Source: an uncultured Duodenibacillus sp. (GTDB lineage: Bacteria; Pseudomonadota; Gammaproteobacteria; Burkholderiales; Burkholderiaceae_F). From it: 64,000 nucleotides of DNA. The notes beneath the pieces were generated by a model. That model saw only the letters and a program-made list of their open reading frames with translations. It was not told the DNA's origin and did not search any database. A program made the translations under genes and the position numbers. Positions 46,360-54,604 of the stretch are shown here, piece after piece (within the stretch, counting starts at the first letter, position 1; every line of letters begins with the position of its first letter). The DNA is taken from contig CALXKM010000024.1 in NCBI GenBank assembly GCA_944388865.1, positions 1 through 64,000 on the forward strand, written 5' to 3'.

Positions 46360-47586
46360 TCAATCGAAAAGCTCGTCGGGCTCGATGACGGCATCGTCGA
46401 GAATATCGGGCTCGCGCGCCGGTGCAGCCGGCTTGGCGGCCTTCTTCGCAGGCTTGGCGGCTTTTTCCTTTGCTTCTGCCGGCTGCGGCGAAGCCTCCGT
46501 CGGCTGCTTGGAATTCTCGCTAAGTGAAGTCGGGCGATTCTTCATGCCCTTGAGAGCGCGAATCTTGTTTTCGATTTCGAGCGCCATTTCAGGGTGCGTC
46601 TTGAGGTATTCGCGCGCGTTGTCCTTGCCTTGTCCGATGCGCGTGCCCTCATAAGAGTACCAAGCGCCGCTCTTGTCAACGACATCCAGTTCAGAGCCGA
46701 TGTCAAGCAGCTCGCCCTCGCGAGAAATGCCCTCGCCGTAGAGTATGTCAAAAAGCGTTTCCTTAAAAGGAGGAGCAACTTTGTTTTTGACGACCTTCAC
46801 CTTCGTTTCTGCGCCGTAAATTTCGTCGCCTTTTTTAAGGCTTCCCTTACGTCGAATGTCAATGCGCACAGAACTGTAGAACTTCAGTGCATTGCCGCCC
46901 GTGGTAACTTCAGGACTGCCGTAAGTGATGCCGATCTTCATGCGGATCTGGTTGATGAAGATCACAAGCGTCTTGGTCTTGGTAATTGAGGCCGTGAGCT
47001 TTCTCAAGGCTTGGCTCATCAATCGAGCCTGAAGACCAGGAAGCGCCTCACCCATTTCGCCTTCAATTTCACTCTTGGGAGTCAGAGCCGCTACCGAGTC
47101 GATCACGATGAGGTCCACCGACCCAGAGCGCACCAGCGCATCGGTAATTTCCAGAGCCTGTTCACCCGTATCGGGCTGCGACAAAAGCAGCTCATCCAGA
47201 TTGACGCCGAGCTTTTGGGCATAACCGACATCAAGAGCGTGCTCAGCATCAATAAATGCGCAGGTGCCGCCAAGCTTTTGCATCTCGGCAATAACGTGCA
47301 GCGTCAGCGTTGTCTTGCCTGAGCTTTCCGGACCAAAAATTTCAACCACGCGTCCTCGCGGCAGTCCTCCGACGCCAAGCGCCAGATCAATGCCCAGCGA
47401 ACCGGTGCTGACGACTTCCACATCCTCAGCGCGATTTGCATCGCTCATGCGCATGATGGACCCCTTGCCGAACTCCTTTTCGATGTATGTAAGCGCTGCT
47501 GCCAGGGCCTTCTTGCGCTCTTCTGCATCATTGATGCGCTCCACACGAGTATCCTGCGAAGAAGACTTCTTTTTTTCGGCTGCCAT
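46360..47586 (-). CDS. recA: Recombinase RecA
   Basis: Strand exchange and SOS co-protease. 408 residues, longer than E. coli RecA (353) because of an Ala/Lys/Pro-rich tail from about 355 ([15 protein letters not shown]) ending in an acidic patch. Walker [35 protein letters not shown], and L2 loop [12 protein letters not shown] are intact. ATG at 47586 chosen for TAAGGAG 7 bases ahead. No clear CTGT-N8-ACAG LexA box upstream. Confidence 0.98.
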   Translation of the reverse strand: MAAEKKKSSSQDTRVERINDAEERKKALAAALTYIEKEFGKGSIMRMSDANRAEDVEVVSTGSLGIDLALGVGGLPRGRVVEIFGPESSGKTTLTLHVIAEMQKLGGTCAFIDAEHALDVGYAQKLGVNLDELLLSQPDTGEQALEITDALVRSGSVDLIVIDSVAALTPKSEIEGEMGEALPGLQARLMSQALRKLTASITKTKTLVIFINQIRMKIGITYGSPEVTTGGNALKFYSSVRIDIRRKGSLKKGDEIYGAETKVKVVKNKVAPPFKETLFDILYGEGISREGELLDIGSELDVVDKSGAWYSYEGTRIGQGKDNAREYLKTHPEMALEIENKIRALKGMKNRPTSLSENSKQPTEASPQPAEAKEKAAKPAKKAAKPAAPAREPDILDDAVIEPDELFD

Positions 47587-48006
47587 AACTAGGCTCCTTA
47601 AATTCAATAGTTTTTATCTATTCAAACGATAATCAGCAGATTCCCGTTCCTCTAAGTGGATCAATCTTTTATACTTTTTACGCTCAATCGATCCACCATG
47701 CCAATACTACTGCGCCATTTCGCAGCACTGCCATTTATCTAATGATCGTCATCATGCCTGAAAATCAGAAAAAAGGCGAACTTTTTCTTTGTTTAATTTG
47801 TTAGAGGTAACCCTAACAACGCAAACAATTTTCTTTCTCGTTTTTTCTTTTTTGTCTATGAAACAGCTTCTTTTCTCCATTTCAGCAAAAAAGGCATCAA
47901 AAAATTTGTTCCAAAGTCCTTGACAAGCGAAAATGATTCCTACATAATTCCGATCTCGGTTGATCGTCGTTCCTCTGAGAACTAGGGCTGACCGCCTTAC
48001 TGTAGG
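47587..48006. other. 420-base divergent intergenic region, recA and tRNA-Lys
   Basis: AT-rich, no coding frame. Contains an imperfect inverted repeat TTCAATAG/CTATTCAA just upstream of the recA ribosome site, GTGGATC (47656-47662)/GATCCAC (47690-47696), a weak CTG-N10-CAG palindrome at 47710-47725, and the tRNA promoter. Two long T- and A-rich stretches at about 47760-47910 could serve as UP elements. Confidence 0.5.
47920..47948 (+). promoter_or_regulatory. Strong sigma70 promoter of the tRNA-Lys pair
   Basis: Consensus -35 TTGACA (47920-47925), 17-base spacer, -10 CATAAT (47943-47948). The first tRNA starts 58 bases after the -10. Confidence 0.85.
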
Positions 48007-48082
48007 GGGTCGTTAGCTCAGTCGGTAGAGCAGCGGACTTTTAATCCGTTGGTCGTGAGTTCGAATCTCGCACGACCCACCA
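48007..48082 (+). tRNA. tRNA-Lys (anticodon TTT)
   Basis: 76 bases with encoded CCA. Acceptor GGGTCGT/ACGACCC, D-arm AGCTCAGTCGG, anticodon loop CTTTTAA, T-loop TTCGAAT. Nearly the standard proteobacterial tRNA-Lys. Confidence 0.97.
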
Positions 48083-48101
48083 GCGCGATCACAATCGAAA
48101 C

Positions 48102-48177
48102 GGGAGCGTAGCTCAGTTGGTAGAGCAGCGGACTCTTAATCCGTCGGTCCAGAGTTCGAGTCTCTGCGCTCCCACCA
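48102..48177 (+). tRNA. tRNA-Lys (anticodon CTT)
   Basis: 76 bases with encoded CCA. Acceptor GGGAGCG/CGCTCCC, anticodon loop CTCTTAA (CTT), T-loop TTCGAGT. 19 bases after the first tRNA-Lys, so a tandem transcript. Confidence 0.96.
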
Positions 48178-48183
48178 CATTCC

Positions 48184-48220
48184 AACCCGCAGCAAGGAAA
48201 CTTGCTGCGGGTTTTCTCTT
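48184..48220 (+). terminator. Terminator of the tRNA-Lys transcript
   Basis: Perfect 13-base arms AACCCGCAGCAAG (48184-48196) and CTTGCTGCGGGTT (48201-48213), GAAA loop, then TTCTCTTTT. It separates the tRNAs from the LolA-like gene, whose -10-like TACAAT is at 48230-48235. Confidence 0.85.
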
Positions 48221-48266
48221 TTCAGCAGTTACAATGTCGCGTTGTCGACATTTCCTTTAACGTTTC

Positions 48267-48869
48267 ATGCATCCGATTCTGCGAGCCCTGCCATTGATGC
48301 TTTTTTCCTCTGCGTGCGCAGCACAGGATTCTTCTGCCTGTCTGGCACAAATCGAAGATGTGCTCAAATCTCCCGATCCCGTCACGGCGCGCTTTGTCAT
48401 GCATAAAAAACTGCCCGGCATCACAAAGCCGCTCGAAAGCCGCGGTCGAGTTCTCGTCGCTCCGGGACGAGGACTTATTTGGGAAGTAACTTTTCCGTAT
48501 GCATCAACGCTCGTCTTCGGGCCGACAAAAATCGGACATACCGATGAATCCGGTAGCTACTCAGTCGCAGACTCTCCGTATGCTGCCCAGATCATCGAGG
48601 CCGTCGCAAATTTTGATCTTGCCGCAGCGCACCGCAGCTTTTTTGTCTCCTGCTCTGTTCAAAACAAAACCGCAAAAGCCGTCATTTCTCCCAAAAACAA
48701 AACCTACGCTGACTTTCTTTCCGAAGCCGTTCTTGAAGCAAGCCACGTTCTGACAAGAATGTCCTTCATGCAACCTTCTGGGAGTGTCTCGCACATCTCT
48801 TTTACCAGCCACGAGATGCCGGCGGCCATCTCAAAGGCCGACGATGAACTTCTAAAGAGCGTGCAATGA
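48267..48869 (+). CDS. LolA-like periplasmic carrier of the polyene export pair (ApeM-like)
   Basis: 200 residues with a short signal peptide (hydrophobic 7-18, cut near SACA-AQD). LolA-like half-barrel: ARFVMHKKLPGITKPLESRGRVLVAPGRGLIWEV is the family pattern of hydrophobic-ligand binding strands. In APE clusters a LolA-like protein carries the polyene lipid from the exporter to the outer membrane. The next gene, an MMPL exporter, overlaps by ATGA, which strongly supports this role. Confidence 0.82.
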   Translation: MHPILRALPLMLFSSACAAQDSSACLAQIEDVLKSPDPVTARFVMHKKLPGITKPLESRGRVLVAPGRGLIWEVTFPYASTLVFGPTKIGHTDESGSYSVADSPYAAQIIEAVANFDLAAAHRSFFVSCSVQNKTAKAVISPKNKTYADFLSEAVLEASHVLTRMSFMQPSGSVSHISFTSHEMPAAISKADDELLKSVQ

Positions 48870-51127
48870 CGAATGTGCGCACACGCATTTTTGCGATTCT
48901 CTGGCTTGTCATCTTTGTCGTTGTTGCAGCCATAGCCTTTGTCCGCTTGACACCTGAAACGATTCGCACCGACATTGAGGATTTGCTGCCCGAACAAACG
49001 CTTGAAACCCGCGCCGGAGAAGTTCTATCCCACATCGTCAAAAGCTCTGCTCAAGATGTTTGGATTCTGATTTCTCACCCTGATCGCATCCAGGCACAAA
49101 AAGCTCTTGAATACTTCAGCGACAATCTAAAAAAAGCAGGGCTCACCCCAGCGGATCCTGCTCGCAACTTTGAGCCCTCGACCTTGCAGAAAGCGCTTTT
49201 TCCCTTCCGCGAAAACTTTCTCACAGACAAGGATCGCGCCTGGCTTGAAAACGCCGACGACAAAGCTCTTTTGTCTCGAGCCATGCGCATTCTCTATCGC
49301 CCTCTTGCTCCCAACAGTTGGAGAGCTGTTGACGATCCCCTGGGACTTTTCGAAAACTGGCTTTCTTCTCAGTCTTCTGCCGAAAGATTCACCTATATTG
49401 ATGGCCGCACTGCAGTCACTGACGACAGCAAGCGCCTTTGGTTTGTGCTGCAGCTAAAAAGCAAGGATGTCGTAGCCGCTGTTGACGGGCAAAAAATTAC
49501 GATGGCTCTCGCACAGGCCGAAGCTGCAGCCAGAGCGAAAACCGACGACAAACTCAAAGTTCTAAGCGCCGGCATTCCCCTGATTAGTGAAGAGGTCGCA
49601 CATCAGGCCGCTTCTGAGGCAAGCTTCATCGGCACGATTTCCACTTTAGGCATTGCCGCACTTGTCTTGGTGTTTTTTGCCCGACTGATTCCTTTGCTGC
49701 AGACGCTTGTCGTTCTCACTTTAGCCGTCGCTTTTGCCTTTTCATGCGTTGTTGCCATCTTTGGAGAAATTCACGTCGTCACAATTGTTTTCGGAGCTAC
49801 GCTGCTGGGGGTTTGCGTCGATTACGTTTTTCATTTGCTGTGTGCGACTTCAAATGGCCTCACCGGCATGGAAGCAAGTCAACGTCTTTTGCGGCCGCTT
49901 ACGGCTTCGCTGCTGTCGACCATCGCTGGCTATTTGATTATGTTGATCACGCCGATGCCTGGTCTGCGTCAGATCAGCATCTTTTGCGTTGCCGGGCTAA
50001 TGTGCACCTTTGCCGTCGTCATGCTTTGGATGGCGCCTCGTGTTGGCGCTTTGCGTGCATCTCGCTTCTCGAATGGCTTTGCTGTCTTTTTCGCAAAAAT
50101 TCCCTCTCTTGATTCGGGACGATCAAAAGCCTTTCTTTTAACTCTGGTATTTGCTGCTGCCGCCGGCGGTCTTATTCAACTTTCCACAACAAATGAATTG
50201 CGTCTGATCAGCGGCGTAGACAAAGCTCTTCTTGCAAAACAGTCCGAAGTCAATAACATCTTGAATCCGGCAAGCCCTGCGCAATTTTTTGTCGTTGAAG
50301 GTTCTTCTGGGTGCGATGTTCTTTCCAGAATAGCCGCACTGAAAACACGCTTAGATGCGTTGGACGTCTCCGGCATCAAAATGCTCTCAAGCTCACGGTT
50401 TCTTGAGTCTTGCGAAAAGCAGCAGGACAACCAGAGACTTGCGCACCGAGCAAATGTACGAGCTTTGGAACTTCTGAGCACCGCAGCCAATGAAAAGATT
50501 GACTACTCTGCCCCCTCTGGAGATATTCTTTCCGTACAGATATGGCAAAAGGCCGTCCCCGAAGCACTGTCCCGCACGTGGATCAGTTCCCGTCAGGCCT
50601 TGGTTCTTTTGACTGGCGTCACACAGGACAATGTATCCGAGCTCCCCAAAGCCGCTGACGGTCTGAGAAACGTCTCCTTTGTCGACACCTCTGCGGGCAT
50701 CGCCCTGAGTCTTGCTTACTTCAGAGACCGCGTATTGGAAGTTCTCTGCTGGGCGACAGGACTCGTCGGGGTTGTTCTTGTCGTCGTTTTTCGTCGTTCA
50801 TTCCTGCGTCTATGGACCCCTTGCATTGCTGGCATTGCACTAACGCTCGGAACGCTTGGCTGGTTGAACATCCCCTTGTCACTGTTTTCTGTGCTTCCAC
50901 TGATTCTGGTTCTGGGACTTGGGGTTGATTACGCCATTCTCCTAAACGATGAAAAGAGCACGACTTCTGCCGGAAACTCTGTCTTTCTGGCTGCGGCAAG
51001 TACTTTGCTTGCGTTTGGCCTGCTGGCATTTTCCTCTACGCCTGCCCTGCACATCTTTGGCCTGACGCTTGCCATCGCCCTGGGGTGGGTGCTTGTTTTG
51101 ACTATTGCGCTGCGTACGCGTCGCTGA
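48866..51127 (+). CDS. MMPL/RND-family lipid exporter (ApeN-like)
   Basis: 753 residues: an N-terminal membrane helix, a large periplasmic loop (about 30-230), six helices, a second loop (about 440-590) and six more helices, the duplicated MMPL layout. The motif GVCVDYVFHL in helix 4 and its repeat GLGVDYAILLN in helix 10 carry the proton-relay Asp. It resembles the COG4258 exporters of APE loci. Coupled to the LolA-like gene; followed by a terminator. Confidence 0.86.
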   Translation: MTNVRTRIFAILWLVIFVVVAAIAFVRLTPETIRTDIEDLLPEQTLETRAGEVLSHIVKSSAQDVWILISHPDRIQAQKALEYFSDNLKKAGLTPADPARNFEPSTLQKALFPFRENFLTDKDRAWLENADDKALLSRAMRILYRPLAPNSWRAVDDPLGLFENWLSSQSSAERFTYIDGRTAVTDDSKRLWFVLQLKSKDVVAAVDGQKITMALAQAEAAARAKTDDKLKVLSAGIPLISEEVAHQAASEASFIGTISTLGIAALVLVFFARLIPLLQTLVVLTLAVAFAFSCVVAIFGEIHVVTIVFGATLLGVCVDYVFHLLCATSNGLTGMEASQRLLRPLTASLLSTIAGYLIMLITPMPGLRQISIFCVAGLMCTFAVVMLWMAPRVGALRASRFSNGFAVFFAKIPSLDSGRSKAFLLTLVFAAAAGGLIQLSTTNELRLISGVDKALLAKQSEVNNILNPASPAQFFVVEGSSGCDVLSRIAALKTRLDALDVSGIKMLSSSRFLESCEKQQDNQRLAHRANVRALELLSTAANEKIDYSAPSGDILSVQIWQKAVPEALSRTWISSRQALVLLTGVTQDNVSELPKAADGLRNVSFVDTSAGIALSLAYFRDRVLEVLCWATGLVGVVLVVVFRRSFLRLWTPCIAGIALTLGTLGWLNIPLSLFSVLPLILVLGLGVDYAILLNDEKSTTSAGNSVFLAAASTLLAFGLLAFSSTPALHIFGLTLAIALGWVLVLTIALRTRR

Positions 51128-51202
51128 CGCTTCTTGTATTTGCGCTCAGCGCGCACAACACTCATAGAGAACATCGAAAAGGCTGACACAAACGGCAAAC
51201 AC

Positions 51203-51253
51203 AAACGCCTGCCATCGGCATCAAAACCGTAGCAGGCGTTTTGGGATCTTTTT
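51203..51253 (+). terminator. Terminator after the MMPL gene
   Basis: AAACGCCTGC (51203-51212) and GCAGGCGTTT (51232-51241) with a 19-base loop, then TGGGATCTTTTT. Confidence 0.55.
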
Positions 51254-51284
51254 CTAGAAAAACCGTTTTGAACAAGTCATATTC

Positions 51285-51309
51285 AATATTACAAAATCTT
51301 TGTAATATT
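51285..51309. repeat. Perfect 11-base AT-rich palindrome
   Basis: AATATTACAAA (51285-51295), centre ATC, TTTGTAATATT (51299-51309). Lies in the 295-base region between the convergent MMPL and tatC genes, where a promoter operator is not expected. Nothing else notable is seen there beyond the terminator. Confidence 0.6.
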
Positions 51310-51422
51310 CCATAAAAATTGCTCAAATCCTTCTAATCTCTTTAGCTGTAGATTCGAACCCGTTTGCCCATTTGTTCGTGAGAGTGGAGTTAGCAGGCTC
51401 AGCCAACAGTCATTTCTCTTTC

Positions 51423-52208
51423 TTACTCCTCGTCTGAATCGTCAAAATCAGGAGGATTCTTGCGGCCAAACAGCTTTACGCAAATGATGCCCGCCTCATA
51501 GAGAACCACCAAAGGCACAGCCAGCAGCAATTGCGAAAGCACATCAGGCGGCGTAAAAATAGCCGCCAGCACAAAAGCACCCACGATCACGAAAGGTCTG
51601 GCCTTGACGAGCTTTTCCTTCGTCGCCAATCCGACGTAGTTGAGCACCATGACGAGAATCGGCACTTCAAAAGTGATGCCGAAAGCAAAAAACATGGTCA
51701 GCACGAAGCTGAAGTAGCTGTCGATATCCGGAGCAAAATTCACCGACTCAGGAGAAAAGCCTGCGATGAACTTAAAAACCATGCCAAACACGATGAAGTA
51801 GCAATAGGCCATGCCAACGCCGAACATCGTCACGCCCGAAATGATCACGGGCAGCGCCAGCCTCTTCTCTCGGCGATAGAGCGCAGGCGCCACATAGGCC
51901 CAAAGCTGATAGAGCACAAACGGAAGCGCAATGACGAAGGCGACGAAAAGCGTAACCTTCAGGGGAACCATAAACGGCGCCACCACGCCTGTTGCCAGCA
52001 GCTTGACGCCCTGCGGCAACGCCACCATCAAAGGCTTTGACAAAAAGTCAAAGATCTCCTTCATAAAGGGTGACAGACACGCAAAGATGACCAGCACGGA
52101 AATTGCAGCGCGCACCGTGCGGTTGCGTAGTTCAATCAAATGGGCCACGAGCGGCTGCTCGTTGGCGGGATCCTCCGGCCCTTCCAGCTCTTGTGGTTTG
52201 TCTGCCAT
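51423..52208 (-). CDS. tatC: Sec-independent translocase TatC
   Basis: Receptor for twin-arginine signals. 261 residues, six membrane helices; HLIELRNRTVRA in the N-terminal loop and conserved Glu in YRREKRLALPV and FGITFEVPILV. A long acidic tail (DDSDEE). Last of tatABC; 24 bases after tatB. At least one substrate (flavoprotein at 9.3-11.0 kb) is in the window. Confidence 0.97.
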   Translation of the reverse strand: MADKPQELEGPEDPANEQPLVAHLIELRNRTVRAAISVLVIFACLSPFMKEIFDFLSKPLMVALPQGVKLLATGVVAPFMVPLKVTLFVAFVIALPFVLYQLWAYVAPALYRREKRLALPVIISGVTMFGVGMAYCYFIVFGMVFKFIAGFSPESVNFAPDIDSYFSFVLTMFFAFGITFEVPILVMVLNYVGLATKEKLVKARPFVIVGAFVLAAIFTPPDVLSQLLLAVPLVVLYEAGIICVKLFGRKNPPDFDDSDEE

Positions 52209-52232
52209 CTTGCTTCTTAGAAATTGAAACCG

Positions 52233-52907
52233 TTATCGGTAGATGCGCACGCGATTGGACCGAGCGCGCACTGCATACTTGCGGTTGGTGCCGCCCAGCT
52301 GCGGCGAACGATCGCCAATTTCCGCCTTCAGTCGTTCAAGCTGTTCGGCAAGCTCATCAATTGACGGTCCGCATTTGTAGCGGCGATCAAATGTCGTCTT
52401 CTTTGAATCTTCGTCGTCGCCAGCTTCCTCACTGCCGTACCAGCCATAAAAATCGTCTACGCTTGAGGCTGTTTCACTTGCGTTTTCTGTCGCCGAATCC
52501 TTTGCAGAATCAAATGCCGATGCCAGCTCGTCGGAAGCTCCTGACTTCGCCTCCAAATCTGCCGCAATGGGCGACTTGGTCGCCTCATTGAACTCTTTGG
52601 TCATTTCGCCGGCAGCATTGTCGACATCGGCCTGCAAATCTTTGACGCTTTTTTCGATTTCCTCAGCCTCTCCCTTGATGGTCTTTGTGAGGTTGTCGGC
52701 AACGCCTTGAGCTTCTTCCTGAATTTTCTTGAGCTCGGAAAGTTCGGCTTCGCGTTCTATGTCGCTTTTGACCTGCTGAACCATGCGCTGGGCCTTTCCA
52801 AGCCACTGGCCGGCAGTGCGTGCAACAACAGGCAGACGCTCGGGACCGAGCACCACCAGCGCCACGATGCCGATCATGACCAGTTCAGAAAATCCGAAAT
52901 CAAACAT
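52233..52907 (-). CDS. tatB: Sec-independent translocase TatB
   Basis: 224 residues; N-terminal helix FDFGFSELVMIGIVALVVLGPERLP, amphipathic helix, then a long variable acidic tail rich in Ala, Ser, Glu and Asp (residues 60-185) and a basic end. Longer than E. coli TatB (171). TatB bridges the signal peptide between TatC and TatA. Confidence 0.94.
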   Translation of the reverse strand: MFDFGFSELVMIGIVALVVLGPERLPVVARTAGQWLGKAQRMVQQVKSDIEREAELSELKKIQEEAQGVADNLTKTIKGEAEEIEKSVKDLQADVDNAAGEMTKEFNEATKSPIAADLEAKSGASDELASAFDSAKDSATENASETASSVDDFYGWYGSEEAGDDEDSKKTTFDRRYKCGPSIDELAEQLERLKAEIGDRSPQLGGTNRKYAVRARSNRVRIYR

Positions 52908-52925
52908 ATCGCTCTAAGACACAGC

Positions 52926-52968
52926 AAAAACCTGCAGACGCCCCCTCAATATGAGAGGACGCGCCTGC
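52926..52968 (-). terminator. Attenuator-type terminator between tatA and tatB
   Basis: On the minus strand a stem of 8 + 6 base pairs with a 2-base bulge: GCAGGCGC (plus 52961-52968) pairs with GCGTCTGC (52934-52941), CCTCTC with GAGGGG, loop ATATT (52948-52952); then AGG and five T. It lies in the 129-base tatA-tatB gap, 68 bases after the tatA stop. Confidence 0.65.
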
Positions 52969-53036
52969 GGCAATTCAAGCGCATGCAGCGCAAAACTTTT
53001 TTGAGGACGACTCGAAACGCCTCTCAAAAAAGCGCA

Positions 53037-53282
53037 TTAGGCTTCGGTCTTTTCCTTGGCCTTCACATCAACAGGCTGCTGATCAGCCGCGGCCTGCTGA
53101 GCAACCTGCTTAGGAGCCTCTACGGCCTTCTTATCGGCTTCGTCGCCTTCCTTCATGCCTTCTTTGAAGCCCTTGATGGCGCCGCCGAGATCCTTGCCCA
53201 TGTTCTTGAGCTTGCCCGTACCAAAAACGAGAACAACGATGGCAAGAACAATCAGCCAGTGCCAAATAGAAAGAGAACCCAT
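53037..53282 (-). CDS. tatA: Sec-independent translocase TatA
   Basis: 81 residues: short periplasmic start [12 protein letters not shown], one membrane helix, the [24 protein letters not shown] amphipathic helix (FG and Gly hinge conserved) and an acidic/Ala tail. Forms the variable pore. Separated from tatB by an attenuator-like hairpin, which would favour excess TatA. Confidence 0.96.
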   Translation of the reverse strand: MGSLSIWHWLIVLAIVVLVFGTGKLKNMGKDLGGAIKGFKEGMKEGDEADKKAVEAPKQVAQQAAADQQPVDVKAKEKTEA

Positions 53283-53331
53283 TGCTAACTCCTAGGTGAC
53301 TTCAGGTAAAAATTTTGATCCAACGAACGCT

Positions 53332-53670
53332 TTACTTCCAAGGCTGAGGACCGCCAAGCACGTGGATATGCAAATGCGGAACCTCCTGACCGCCGTCGCG
53401 TCCAGTATTGATGACGGTCCTAAAACCGTTCTCGCAGCCTTCCTGCTTGGCAAGAACGGGCACGAGGTTGATCATTTTACCTAAGAGCGCAGCATCTTCG
53501 GGTTTTGCAGCCGCTAAAGATTCAATATGCGCTTTGGGAATGATCAAAAAATGAACCGGAGCCTTGGGATTGATGTCGCGAAACGCCAGCACATCCTCAT
53601 CTTCATAGACTTTGCCGCAGCCAATTTCACCACGGGCAATCTTGCAGAAAATACAATCATCCAACTGCAT
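53332..53670 (-). CDS. hinT: HIT family purine nucleoside phosphoramidase
   Basis: 112 residues. HIT motif HLHIHVLGG near the C-terminus, CIFCKIARGEIGC at the N-terminus. Hydrolyses AMP-lysine type phosphoramidates. GAGGAG before the ATG. Between hisE and tatA, as in many betaproteobacteria. Confidence 0.95.
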   Translation of the reverse strand: MQLDDCIFCKIARGEIGCGKVYEDEDVLAFRDINPKAPVHFLIIPKAHIESLAAAKPEDAALLGKMINLVPVLAKQEGCENGFRTVINTGRDGGQEVPHLHIHVLGGPQPWK

Positions 53671-53682
53671 AGCTCTAACTCC

Positions 53683-54054
53683 TCATGATCGCTTGCTTCT
53701 GGAGAGCTTCTCGGCAATGCCGCTCAATCCCTCGCGTCGCTCAAGCTCGGCAATCACCTGCTCAGGGCGCAAATTGAAATGCGCAAGCATCACCATTGTG
53801 TGAAACCATAAATCGGCCGTTTCGTAAATGATGTCCTTGGGACTGGCATCTTTGGCGGCCATGATACATTCGGCTGCTTCCTCGCCTACCTTTTTGAGGA
53901 TGACGTCAGGCGCCTTTGAAAAAAGCTTGGCAACGTAGCTTGAAGCAGGATCGCCTCCTTTGCGCGAGGCGATGACATCAGCAATATCTCCAAGCACGTG
54001 GCTCACGTCGTGATCGGGCATTGCCAAAGAAACTTTTTCATGTTCAGCAGACAT
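53683..54054 (-). CDS. hisE: Phosphoribosyl-ATP pyrophosphatase
   Basis: Second step of histidine synthesis, PR-ATP to PR-AMP. 123 residues, MazG-like all-alpha: [15 protein letters not shown] and [15 protein letters not shown] carry the metal-binding acidic residues. Separate from the other his genes by 39 kb; its 5' neighbour is tRNA-Met and its 3' neighbour hinT. ATG at 54054; an ATG at 54021 is the alternative. Confidence 0.95.
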   Translation of the reverse strand: MSAEHEKVSLAMPDHDVSHVLGDIADVIASRKGGDPASSYVAKLFSKAPDVILKKVGEEAAECIMAAKDASPKDIIYETADLWFHTMVMLAHFNLRPEQVIAELERREGLSGIAEKLSRSKRS

Positions 54055-54116
54055 CTCTTGCGAAGACTCCTTTTTTCAGCCTTCGCATTTTAACTGAGGC
54101 CACTAGCGTTTTGCTC

Positions 54117-54153
54117 AAAAAAAATCCCGCGCCAAGACCTGCCTGACACGGGA
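54117..54153 (-). terminator. Strong terminator after tRNA-Met
   Basis: Minus-strand arms TCCCGTGTCAGG (plus 54142-54153) and CTTGGCGCGGGA (54125-54136), 12 pairs with three G-U, followed by eight T. It separates tRNA-Met from hisE. Confidence 0.88.
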
Positions 54154-54163
54154 CACTGAATTC

Positions 54164-54240
54164 TGGTGGCGCATCACGGACTCGAACCGCGGACACAAGG
54201 ATTATGATTCCTCTGCTCTAACCGACTGAGCTAATGCGCC
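54164..54240 (-). tRNA. tRNA-Met (anticodon CAT, elongator type)
   Basis: 77 bases including CCA (54164-54166 on plus as TGG). Acceptor GGCGCAT/ATGCGCC, anticodon loop ATCATAA, T-loop TTCGAGT. The 1-72 pair is G-C, so not initiator. A tRNA-Ile2 reading of CAT is possible but less likely. Confidence 0.92.
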
Positions 54241-54254
54241 GAATTGAGTTTGGG

Positions 54255-54283
54255 ATTATTTCACTAATTTTTTGCTCTGTCAA
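54255..54283 (-). promoter_or_regulatory. Strong promoter of tRNA-Met
   Basis: Consensus -35 TTGACA (plus 54278-54283), 17-base spacer, -10 AATAAT (plus 54255-54260). The start point would be about 8 bases before the tRNA. Confidence 0.82.
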
Positions 54284-54312
54284 GTTTTTCCCAACAAAGT
54301 TTTTCCCAACAA
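54283..54312. repeat. Exact tandem duplication of 15 bases
   Basis: AGTTTTTCCCAACAA occurs at 54283-54297 and again at 54298-54312, immediately upstream of the tRNA-Met -35. It probably forms A/T-rich UP-like sequence and lies at the suspected join of mlaB and hisE blocks. Confidence 0.85.
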
Positions 54313-54325
54313 AGGTTCTCGGGTT

Positions 54326-54604
54326 TCAAACATTCGCCATCATGACGTACGGCTTGAGCAATCCGTGCACACCATACAATCGGGCAAGCGACAGCATCTT
54401 ATCGGGAGCACCAACCAACACTGGCGTTGCTCCTTGTTCCTGCACCACGCGAAGCCAAGCCAGAACGACGGCAACCGCCGAAGAGTCAAGCGTTTTTACG
54501 TTCGACAAATCCAGCACCGCATCATGGCCCTTTGCTGCGGCCAAAACTTCCTTTTTAACCGCAGCAGCGTTGCTGCGCGTCAGTTTTTGTTCACTTACCT
54601 GCAT
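54326..54604 (-). CDS. mlaB: MlaB-like STAS domain protein
   Basis: 92 residues, STAS fold (HDAVLDLSNVKTLDSSAVAVVLAWLRV with the conserved SSAVA). MlaB binds MlaF and activates the MlaFEDB phospholipid transporter. The start lies 14 bases inside the mlaC end. Last gene of the mla operon. Confidence 0.9.
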   Translation of the reverse strand: MQVSEQKLTRSNAAAVKKEVLAAAKGHDAVLDLSNVKTLDSSAVAVVLAWLRVVQEQGATPVLVGAPDKMLSLARLYGVHGLLKPYVMMANV

